The translations under genes and the position numbers were made by a program. The notes below the pieces were generated by a model, which had not been told where the DNA came from, ran no database searches, and was given only the letters and a program-made list of their open reading frames with translations. From Acheta domesticus (taxonomy: Eukaryota > Arthropoda > Insecta > Orthoptera > Gryllidae), in contig JAHLJT010000631.1 in assembly GCA_031308135.1 (NCBI GenBank), forward strand, positions 173,683,282-173,747,281: 64,000 nucleotides of DNA, given 5' to 3'. How positions within the stretch are numbered: position 1 is the first letter of the stretch; each line of letters starts with the position of its first letter. Of the stretch, positions 25,870 through 34,712 are shown piece after piece.

Positions 25870-25956
25870 GTAGAACATGTAAATGTGTTAGTGTAAGGGC
25901 ACGTTTATTAGTGTACTGCCTCGACATTCGCCTGATATTGATAATATCAGGCGAAT
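25870..25956 (-). mobile_element. SINE-A fragment ending in a perfect hairpin
   Basis: GTGTAAGGGCACG, GTGTACTGC and CATTCGCCTGAT match the middle of other SINE-A copies. The match stops at TTGATAAT, where the sequence turns back on itself: ATTCGCCTGATATT, then GAT, then AATATCAGGCGAAT (25926-25956). Confidence 0.65.
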
Positions 25957-26037
25957 AATAAAAACATATTTGATGCATAGATACTTTCCATATATAGAGG
26001 AGGTTCAACATAAGGAGGTCCGACTGTATTTGCAGGG

Positions 26038-26114
26038 AGAAGAGAGAGAGGAGAGAGAAAAGAGAGAGAGAAGAGAGAGAAGAGAGAGAGAAAGAGAGAG
26101 AGAGAGAAGAGAGA
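26038..26114. repeat. GA-rich microsatellite
   Basis: Imperfect AGAGAG and GAGAAGAG runs, about 75 bp, directly left of a SINE-A copy. Confidence 0.85.
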
Positions 26115-26560
26115 GTAATTAATGTTTCCTGTAACTGTAGTGCGTGTTACATCCTGGGAGGTGGTGGTGTTCCATTGCCGAAACGTGAAAATCGAACTAC
26201 ACTTCGGCATGCGGGGTCCCCCCCCCCGCCCTCCTGGTATCTTGTCTCAGCGGAGCACAGCGCGTGTCAGTTGCAACAACCTGTAAGTTCCCGACTGACC
26301 TACCAACATGCGTGTATTAAGTAAGTGCACGAAGTCTGTGTGTTGTGTGTGTATAGATGTATGTGTAAGGATAGTGGATGGGGACGAGGATACAGAAAAG
26401 ACTTGACGCTGTCTGTGGCTCTTTTAAATAGTAGTCCAACATTTGACTGGAATTAAAACCAGAGTAAACTTCTAATCAGAGCACCCGACCATTGAAATTC
26501 TTTTCAAGACAGGGAATTAATTCGACCCAGTTTTGTTGCTCATGTCAAAAATCTGACACT
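26115..26560 (-). mobile_element. SINE-A copy 5, head truncated
   Basis: The body is recognisable from GTAACTGTAGTGCGTG through CGGCATGCGGGG and AAGTTCCCGAC to TGTCAAAAATCTGACACTG, where it joins hAT-C sequence. The B box and the rest of the tRNA-like head are lost. A run of C (about 26219-26228) lies inside. Confidence 0.65.
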
Positions 26561-27098
26561 GCCGTGTAATTTTCGTCGATTTCGACTAATGTGTCATTTT
26601 TACCTTTTTCCGTCCTTTTTATTGTATTTTTCGCCTATTTAATCGATTTTAATATCATTTTAATGGAACTTGCTTCAATTAATTTTTACGATATGCAACA
26701 AATGTTCTCCACAGAATTCGTGGGTACCTATATCAGGTTTCAATTGCGATTTCTTTGCTGAGAAGTTGTAATGTCAGCCATTGTGAATGTTTTAATGTAA
26801 GGTTCCTGTGACGCCTGTCAGCGCCATTGCCGGTTCAGCCGATTTAGGGATACCTAAAGACAGATATTTTCTGGTAAAGAATAATCTAAATCAAAAGTTT
26901 GAAAGCCGAGTTCAATTGAACGAATAGAAAAACCTCGATTACATCAGAAACGTGTCCAACAGATTTAGTTGTTCATAAAACTGTTTTTGATCTCATTTTT
27001 ACGTAATTTTCTTTGTTTTTAGAGCATTTTTAAAACATTACAAGAGCATTTTATTGATCATTTTGGTGCTGTTTCAGGTCGTTTAAATCCGTTCCCTA
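26561..27098. mobile_element. Non-autonomous hAT-C element, left-truncated copy
   Basis: It aligns along its length with 27960-28472 (anchors TTTAATCGATTTTAATATCA, ATGCAACAAATGTTCTC, ACATCAG). The right end, reverse complemented, is TAGGGAACGGATTTAAACG, a typical hAT terminus. The left terminal repeat and about 110 bp are missing at the junction with the SINE, so no target duplication is seen. Confidence 0.65.
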
Positions 27099-27537
27099 GT
27101 CATTACTTTATCACGAGTGAGTTACTACGTGCACAAATGGCAGTTTGTTCTCACCGCGTGACGCAATATGACATTTACGAATATATGTAACAAAAATATA
27201 ATAATAATATAGATTAAATCCTTGAAACTGCACAATCCATGCGCAATACTTTGGCATCATTGTGAACAGGATAGAGGCTAATACTCAATCAAGCAAGTGT
27301 CAAAGTTTCTGTTGGAGTTTCTTTTGGAGCCCGCAGCGCATGGGATATTCAGAAATACTTTTAGTATTAAGGCGTGCAGGGAAGAGTAGCTTCGCATGCG
27401 TTTAAACGATCCGAGTACGAGTCATCGCATTTGAATGAAAACCATTGGAGGATCAGACTGTCAGTCCCTTAATAGTACTATACTTTTAACATAGCTGCTA
27501 CAGTCAATACTGTTTCAAGTACTGGATCACACGATTC

Positions 27538-27844
27538 ATTGATTGATTGCCGTGTGCAGGCACGTCAAATGCTTTAGTCATTAGTCCCGTTATAAAGTCC
27601 TATAGTGAAGTGATTTTTTTTATCCCGGGGGCTTGCGGAGTTCCTCTCCTTTTAGATGAGACCCGGTGCCGAACTACACGTCGGCTTGCGGGGCATGCCC
27701 CTCTCCAGGTATCTACCCAGCGGTGAATCACTGCAGCGGGACAAATTAAGTTCCCGACATGCGTGGAAGTGTAGTGCACGTAAGTGTTTGTGTAAGGGCA
27801 CGCTTCTTAGTGTATTGTTTTCGCATTCGTCTGATGTTGATAAT
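27538..27844 (-). mobile_element. SINE-A copy 6, tail-side half, split by a hAT
   Basis: Tail TTGATTGATTG (about 27538), then GTCAAATGCTTTAGTC and the body to CTGATGTTGATAAT. The other half resumes at 28481 after the hAT element, in collinear register. Confidence 0.75.
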
Positions 27845-28472
27845 TAGGGGGGGGGGATTTTAATGAAATGTAATTTTTTTTCTTGTCATTTTAGAACAAT
27901 GCCGTTTTGTATAGAAATTAATTTCATGTTATGACAAAAGGAAATGACCCACTTTTATGTCTTTTTTTTTGCATTTTTCGTAGATTTCGACTAATTTGTC
28001 ATTTTTTTACCTTTCCCCGTCATTTTTAATGTATTTTTCGCTGATTTAATCGATTTTAATATCATTTTAATGGTAATTTCTTCAAATAATATTTACGAGA
28101 TGCAACAAATGTTCTCTACACATTTTCTGAGTAGCTTATTCGATTTCTTCGCTCAGAAATTGTAATGTCAGCCGTGGTATGTAATTTAAAGTTTCTGTGG
28201 CACCTATCAGGGCCATTGTCGATTTGCCCAATTTCGGAATTACTAAAGACAAAGATTTCCTGAAAAAGAATTGTCTAAACCAAAAATCTGCAAGCTGAGT
28301 GAATTTGAACGAATAATAGAAGCCTAAATTACATCAGTAACGTATCCAGCTTGAGTTATTCATCTGAACTGGTTTTGATCACATTTTTTACGTTATTTTT
28401 CTTTGCTTTTAGGGCATTTAAAACATTGATAATTTTTGGCGATGCTTTTGGGTGTTTGAAATTCGCCCCCTA
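27845..28472. mobile_element. Non-autonomous hAT-C element, complete copy
   Basis: Ends TAGGGGGGGGGATTTT and (reverse complement) TAGGGGGCGAATTTC. Flanking 8-mers TTGATAAT (27837-27844) and TTAATAAT (28473-28480) differ at one base. Length 628 bp, AT-rich, with no transposase. The insertion site lies inside a SINE-A copy, which gives independent proof of the boundaries: the SINE reads on (ATAAACTATGGAAAACTACC) exactly after the right duplication. Confidence 0.85.
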
Positions 28473-28480
28473 TTAATAAT

Positions 28481-28625
28481 ATAAACTATGGAAAACTACC
28501 GGCCAGAGCAGCCGATTACTGTCTACATGAGAATTCTAGAGGCTGATTTCCACTTAGAGCCAAAAATCCGGAACTGTTGGGACTCGATATTATGACGTCC
28601 TGGTCAGAGTTGCAACAGGGGCTAT
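28481..28625 (-). mobile_element. SINE-A copy 6, head-side half
   Basis: It continues the copy broken at 27844: GGAAAACTACCGGCCAGAGC, AGAATTCTAGAGG, GTTGGGACTCGATATTATGAC and TCAGAGTTGCA. The B box is mutated. Confidence 0.75.
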
Positions 28626-29416
28626 TCTGGCTCTGAACACAGTTCGCTCATCATTTAAAGTTTTTAATTCGTGAATAAATGTAGCTTGTGTATCTGGTAC
28701 GTCAATTTTGTTCTCGAACACCCTAACACCCTCTGCAGCTCGCAGATGTTTCACATGTTCTACTGTAGCTAGGTTCCCAATAAGTCTACTTGAAGGTTTT
28801 GGGAAAATTGAAATACTTTTTTCACTTGAATCCAAAATATACATTATAATGAAAAAGCCACGAGTTACAAATACGAATAAGAACACAACTCGTATTCGGC
28901 AATAGTAAAATCTGCTCATCTATTGGGCACCAAATTAAAAACTTCTAAAAAAAGTATTTATCTCTGCGATTGTGGTACAGCAAAAATATAATTCACGTAG
29001 TAAAGCCGGAGTCTTTCACGTTTTACAGATTAATTCTTTCGTATGAATGTTACAGCAGATTGAGACATATCATGTGTTCACCTTGTTCAATTAATATTCC
29101 AATGCTATATAGTAAATATTTATCATATCTGAGTTCACTGTTTGGGAATTTGTTTTAAATATGTATTTCTACCTGTTCGACATGTTTGTCTTTCAGTGGG
29201 TTTGGACATTATATATAAATAAAAAATACTCAATACGCCTGTAACACGTTATGTACTTCAGCTTCCGGGTCAATGACTTCTCTCGATCAGGTTTTTGTGC
29301 AGTTTCCCTGATCCATTGAGTAAATGCTGAGATGGCCTCTTGTTTTGCTTCTGGACGTAAATGTAGCAGCTTCACTATGTACACGTTTTGTTGAGCACTC
29401 CTTTTGCTTGTAGTGA
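28590..29416 (-). other. Two protein-like open frames, possible degraded exons
   Basis: Minus frames at 29416-29210 and 28919-28590 have non-repetitive, protein-like composition. The first follows CTCACCCTCAG, a plausible acceptor, with CTAAC upstream as a possible branch point; it includes KLLHLRPEAKQEAISAF and WIRETAQKPDREKSL. The second includes VKHLRAAEGVRVFENK and IHELKTLNDERTVF, and its C-terminal end runs into the SINE at 28625. I recognise no family. They lie just beyond the 3' end of the Jockey LINE, so part may be LINE 3' sequence. No good donor was found for either. Confidence 0.22.
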
Positions 29417-29559
29417 TAGGAGTAGAGCTGAGGGTGAGTTACTATTTTGTTAGCAATGCAGAAAAATCAAATTAGCAGTTAGTATTGTAAATTTAGAATT
29501 TAAGGTGGGTGAAATATACATTTAGAAATTTTTATAGTATGCGTTGTGAAAAATATGTT

Positions 29560-32075
29560 TAACCTAAATTGAAAGTGCGGGTCTGTTGTAAGGTATTGAA
29601 AAACGTATGGCTTTGTGAACGTATAGGGGAGTAAGTAGTATCAGTTTTCAGTTCCTTATGAAGTTGAAAGTTGGAAATGTACCAGGGCGCATGAAGTATG
29701 TTACGGATGAGTTTAATTTGGAAAAATTGTATTTTGTTAATATGGGTTTTGGCAGCATTGGACCAGATGGAATAAGAATAAGTAAGGGTGGGATCAATTA
29801 CTTTGCTATTTATTAATTTTGTTCAGTGAATGTGTAAAGAACTTACAGTTAATGAAGGAGTGTAATTTACGAAGATTAGTGTTTATATATAATATGGGCA
29901 TTTCATTTAAGTTTAGTGTCTAAGACGAGTCCAAGATATTTGATAGGTGTGTTAGGTAATACTCAGGGTATAGCTTGATTAAGAATTAATATTTATTACA
30001 GGGGAGTGGTTTACAGATTGCAAAGATTATAGCTCGAAATTTATCCATGTTAATTTTAATTTACCATTTAGAAGTCTAATTTGTAAAAGGCGGGAGGTCA
30101 GATTGTAGTATGTTTTTGGCAGTTGTTAAACTTTTATAACTAATCAATAAAATATAATCGGGTAAGGGGGATAATTGAGTTCGTATGAAGTTGGGAATAT
30201 CAGAGAGTATAGATTTAAAAAGTATAGGTGCGAATTGAAAAAAAAAGAAAAAGGAATTAATTGACACAAAAAGTGTGTCCAGAAAGAAAATTTTGAATTA
30301 TTTTGAATAAATAAGTAACTCCAATTTTGAGTTACTTATGAATAAGATGATGCCAAATTTTGTCGAAAGCATTTTCAATGTCCCGTAATAATACAAGCGT
30401 ATGTTTTTGATGAAAGGAGTCTTCAATTTCTTTCTGTTAGTCCTAAAAGTCGATGACCAGTTGCATGCTGATGAATGAAGACAAATTGAGTGGGAGGAGT
30501 AACTTTGTAGTTGTAGTGAAGAGTGATAATCTGTGATATATAACAATTTCAAATATTTTGCAAAGAGAGGAAAGTAAACTAATAGGACAACTGTTCAATG
30601 GGTTCCTAGGATATTTTGTAGTTTACAAAAGGGAAGAAGTTCGATTGCTGTTTTCCACGTAGTTGGAAAGTAATTAAATCTCAATGCAGAATTTAGAAGA
30701 AAAGTAAAAGCAGCAATTGATCTTTTACCGGGTGATTTGAGTGTTTGATTATTGACAGTTTCTATTCCTGAAGATTTGAATGTTTTTCATTTTTTAATAA
30801 CTGAATGAATTTCAGAGGGGGAAATAAAAATCAATATTTTGGGGAACATTAAAAGTTGGAAGAGAGAGAAAACTGCTAACAATATTAAGAAAGCGAATGT
30901 CAGTAGTTGAATCAGGAGTACACGCATTATGAAAATGAATATTTAGTAATCGAGTTTTAACATCATTTTATCATCATTTAATTATTGCTGTAGTAGAATG
31001 TTGTTTAAAGATTGGAAATGATGTTTTTTCTTTACAGATTTTTTTGAGGGTTGACCAGAGCTTCTTAGATATGTTGTTCTAGCTTAGATTTTATAATTCT
31101 AAATATTTTGTTTAGTTTAGTTTTAACTTCTCAATGTCTTTTTTGATGCCAGAATCGTCTTAGGGGGTGTTTAGTTTTAGTAAGATTAATAATAAAGGCA
31201 GAGGTTTATTATTTATGAAATTAATTTTAGGTATATATTAACAGTTGATGAGTAAGTTATTAATAATTGTATTCGTGAAATAAGTGACGTACGAGTCAAT
31301 GTCATAAGTTGATAATATATTTGTAGGGAATTGAATGTTGTTTTCAGTGTTGAGAATGAATTTATTCCGATTATATATTTTTTTGTAATAAAGGAGGAGG
31401 GTTAGAATAGTTGATATGAAATTTGAAATGAATGTTTATTATGACTGGATAATGATCCGAATGAAGTTCCGGTAATACATTTTAAGTAATTGGAAAGTTT
31501 ATGTTTTGTGTAATTATTATATCTAAAATATCTGGGATGATATTTTCATTATATGAATAATTTGTGGGTTCATTAGTGGCATGAAATTGAAGATAATGAT
31601 TAGCAATAAATTTGTGTATATTTAAACCATTTGGATTATTATTAAGACTTACCTAGATTTGATTTTTACAATTTAGATCGCCGAGTAGTATGACACTGTT
31701 CTTGTTAAATATGCTTTCAAAATATGTAAGTAAGAAATTATACTTCGGAGCCTTATCCACAACTGCAAGGTGTTTATGGATTTCATTGATGATGATTATT
31801 ATTGTAATGAATTCAAGGGAAGGAGTGATAGGTGCATTTATAAGAAAATGTCTGAGTTTGAAGAAATAATGGTAGCCCAATGCTATGTTGTCAATTCTGT
31901 CATATCTGTGAATTTTATATCCTTGTAAATAAAGTTTTTCATGTGGGATATGATGAGTTTTGGCGTTTCATGCTACTTGGATGTTATGGGAATAAAGAAA
32001 ATGCTCAAATAATTGATGTTTCCTTTTAATTTCATTGGCATTCCAATTGAGCAGTGTTAGGTAGCTAGATTTTTT
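29560..32075 (-). pseudogene. LINE ORF2 remnant: endonuclease and reverse transcriptase
   Basis: Readable in order on the minus strand: endonuclease N-terminus LTLLNWNAN (about 32050), then HEKLYLQGYKIHRYDR (about 31900); catalytic-site phrase ILLGDLNCKN (about 31680); reverse transcriptase PISLLSSLCKIFE (about 30570); DIENAFDKIWHH (about 30365); the active-site box degraded to LPDYILLISYKSL where YADD is expected (about 30140); TPIKYLGLVLDTKLK (about 29930); and the Jockey-type C-terminal phrases IWSNAAKTHI and HAPWYISN (29770-29680). The protein would nick target DNA and copy the element RNA. At least one stop (after NIQVA) and several frame changes disable it. Confidence 0.85.
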
Positions 32076-32109
32076 CAGACATTTTGTTTGTTCATTCTAT
32101 AATTTGTTG

Positions 32110-32560
32110 AATTTATGGTATTAGTGAATCTACAACTTGTGTAACTATTGCGATAATTCGAAGATATTTAATGAGACAGTGTTCATGTTATTAATGTTTT
32201 GAGGATTGCAAGGTGTGTTGGAAAGTGTATTTGATCAGGTATTAATTGATTTTGGAAGTGAGGCAAAATCTGTTTCGTGAAATGTGAACGTTTTAGGCTC
32301 AGAACTTGTATTTTTCAAATGATGTATAATACCATAATTTGCTGATGTATATACTCCATAATTTGCTGCACGATTTTGATTACAGTTTACATGATTCGAA
32401 GATGAATTTTGAGGTTTGTTGCGATGTGAATGGTGGAGATTCTAACTACATTTGACACTTCTAGGAGTGAAACGACTGTTTGTCTGTGATTGAGCAAATC
32501 TTTGAAAGTTTTTACATTGAATATGTGAAAAACGTTGAGTTCTTGGTTGAATATTAATTA
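32110..32560 (-). pseudogene. LINE ORF1 (gag-like) remnant with zinc-knuckle traces
   Basis: The minus strand reads IQCKNFQRFAQSQTNSRF and then PRSVKCS, NKPQNSS and NHVNCNQN, matching the spacing of the Jockey gag zinc knuckles (CxxC...HxxxxC), with several Cys and His replaced. It is followed by a tail ending in FELSQ just upstream of ORF2. ORF1 would bind element RNA. It contains stops and is not functional. Confidence 0.65.
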
Positions 32561-33004
32561 AACAATGAAATAATTGACAAAAATTGAAAAAGTAGAAGAG
32601 CATAGAGCTAGAAAGAACCCGCCCTCCTCCACCATGGCTAGGGGGGGGGGCAACGAATAGATATGCAAATGCCGGAAGGACGAGCAATCGTCCCAGTGGA
32701 TGCTAATGACATTGAGATTCTGGTCTGAAGAGAAAAGAAAGCAATGTAACCCTAACCCATTTAAACGCTTCCTTTGGACGAACGGTTGTTTTAGCGAATG
32801 CGCACGTGGGCACAGCAACTTGTAAGGCGGTAGAGCTGCTGCAAGCATGCAGGTGTTCACTAAGCTCCCGAAATCGTAATTTCTCGGGTCTAGGCTAACA
32901 TAACCAAATGTTCTAGTGTGTGGGCCAGAGACTGCCACATAAACTCAGAAGCTCATCTCTGACCATTTTGGAAAGGTTGTCGCTTGCATACACTGTGTAT
33001 TTTT

Positions 33005-33047
33005 GCTTAAATAATACTACTAATAATAGTAATAATAGTAATTATAG

Positions 33048-33090
<43 letters not shown>
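33005..33090. repeat. AAT-type trinucleotide microsatellite
   Basis: TAATAATAG and AATAATAAT runs, becoming perfect at about 33051-33089, immediately before SINE-B. Confidence 0.9.
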
Positions 33091-33092
<2 letters not shown>

Positions 33093-33094
33093 CA

Positions 33095-33419
33095 ACCGAT
33101 CCGAATAGCCGAGATTGCTAAGCCAGTAGTGCTGTGACGATCTGGGACGGATCGAGGGTTCGAGTTCCGCCTCGGACAAGGTTGTATTTATGTATATGTA
33201 GGTTTGTGTCGTACATTCATCCTTCATTATCATCATTCTCTTTTCCATCCCCCCCACAGCACGAGCAATCTTGGGGGATAAAAATTGAAGGATAAATGGG
33301 GATAAAAATAAACTCCTCCCAAAAAGGAGTCACATACACTTGCCACAGGATAAATGTAACTGAGCCTCCGTGAGTGCAGATGTTTTGTCCGCGTGGTCCT
33401 AGACGGCCAATTTGGAACA

Positions 33420-33420
<1 letters not shown>
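33095..33420 (+). mobile_element. SINE-B, tRNA-derived, full length
   Basis: The tRNA-like head has an A-box region (AATAGCCGAGATTGCTAAGC, about 33104-33123) and a good B box GGTTCGAGTTC at 33157-33167, spaced as in tRNA genes. A body of about 230 bp follows (TCATCCTTCATTATCATC, GTGGTCCTAGACGGCC) and an (ATA)n tail. It is a different family from SINE-A and on the opposite strand. Only one copy is in the window. Confidence 0.82.
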
Positions 33421-33458
<38 letters not shown>

Positions 33459-33460
33459 TT
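33420..33460. repeat. (ATA)n tail of SINE-B
   Basis: About 12 perfect AAT units directly at the 3' end of the SINE. Confidence 0.88.
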
Positions 33461-33674
33461 ACTTAATTAAAATTTTAGTTAACCAAACAGTTGGTCCAAT
33501 TTGATGTTAAAATAACGGATAATAAGTGACATTGGAAGTTCAAACACGCAAAAACTCTCTTTATTGACTATTCAAAAATTAACCGTCTTGCCGGAAGTTT
33601 TTAATTTTGGACTTTCGATTATTTTTAATTGTTGTTAATTAAGGTTCCGGTATAAAGTTAAAATATTTCGACTT

Positions 33675-34212
33675 GGTTGTTCGTGATTCCGGGCGCGTCA
33701 ACTAACGAAGTCATTAGTCCCGTATTTGTAGTGCGCGTTTTTTCATCGGCAGGTGGCGGTGATCTTTCCCCGCTGGATGGCGTCCTACCGTCGACTAGCG
33801 GGGTTTCCCCCAACCAAGTATCTCCTACCAGCGGGGCACCGCCCCAGTCGGGACAAGCTGTAAGCTCCAGGCCGGCCTCCTGGCATGTGTGGTAGTGTAG
33901 TGCATGTTAGTGTAAACGTGTGTGTGTGAGGGGATGAGAATAGGACAAGGAAGAGGAAGGAAAGATCGCACGTGGTCCGTGGCCCATTTGTTAGGGTACT
34001 GCTCCGGCATTCGCCTCGTGTTGATCGTAGAAACAACGGAAAACTACCGATCAGAGGAGCCGGTCGCCAGAACTCTCCTCAAGACAGCGACTGAACTCGG
34101 CCTAGCTGACAAGGTAATGTCGATAATCCTGCCGCCGTCGGGACTTGAACCTAGGACCTCCAGGTCAGAAGGACTTCAGTTGATGCACTGAGTTATCTCT
34201 CCAGATGCCTGA
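33675..34212 (-). mobile_element. SINE-A copy 7, full length and best preserved
   Basis: It runs from GGGCGCGTCAACTAACGAAG (tail side) through GCAGGTGGCGGTGATCTTTC, GATCGCACGTGGTCCGTGGC and CAGAACTCTCCTCAAGACAG to the B-box complement GGGACTTGAACC (about 34140) and a tRNA-like start (GAGTTATCTCTCC). It serves as the reference copy for this window. Confidence 0.88.
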
Positions 34213-34631
34213 TAATTAAAATACAATACTACACAATATTAATTTATTTGCCGGTTCCAGCAACACTTTTTAGCGCACTTCGTTCTGAAAACGCCTTCGT
34301 TGCTTCAGACACGACTCGGGTTGGTTAATTATTGAAGAGCAAAAAATCTTCAAAATGTCATATCTTTTTGTGGTGCGTAAAAATCTCCGGAGAATTGCTC
34401 GGCAGTTTTAATGCCTATGACACTTTCTGGTTTAAACAGATCCCGTTTGTGTTCAGGCAGGAAACGATGCAAGAAACAAACATGACAGCGACTATTGTTT
34501 CAGTCACTAGTGGAGAATATGGGAATCCAAAGTCAATCTGTAATGTTGGGGGCAGCAACGGTACTAAACTGGCATATTTTCAATATTTTAATTTAGTGTC
34601 AGGTCAACAAACGTTTTCAAAGCCTGGACAT

Positions 34632-34654
34632 AAGTAGTAGTAGTAGTAGTAATA

Positions 34655-34695
<41 letters not shown>

Positions 34696-34712
34696 TATTA
34701 TTATTATTATTT
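34632..34712. repeat. AGT/AAT trinucleotide microsatellite, then ATT
   Basis: GTAGTAGT changes to AATAATAAT and then ATTATTATT, making a small natural inverted repeat near 34690. Confidence 0.9.

Larger units (their letters stand above)
29500..32620 (-). mobile_element. Decayed Jockey-clade non-LTR retrotransposon
   Basis: On the minus strand, remnants of a gag-like ORF1 and an endonuclease/reverse-transcriptase ORF2 appear in the right order, broken by many stops and frameshifts. It is about 3.1 kb. Full Jockey elements are usually 4-5 kb, so the 5' end is probably missing; the left and right limits are estimates. Base composition is AT-rich like the surroundings, consistent with an old insertion. 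No clear A tail or target duplication was found. Confidence 0.85.

Noticed and set aside
32641..32651. Poly-G run near the LINE 5' end as an element boundary
   Set aside because: No target duplication or terminal motif supports a precise boundary there.
33095..33180. A tRNA gene
   Set aside because: A and B boxes are present, but the sequence does not fold as a complete tRNA with matching acceptor ends and continues into a SINE body with an (ATA)n tail.
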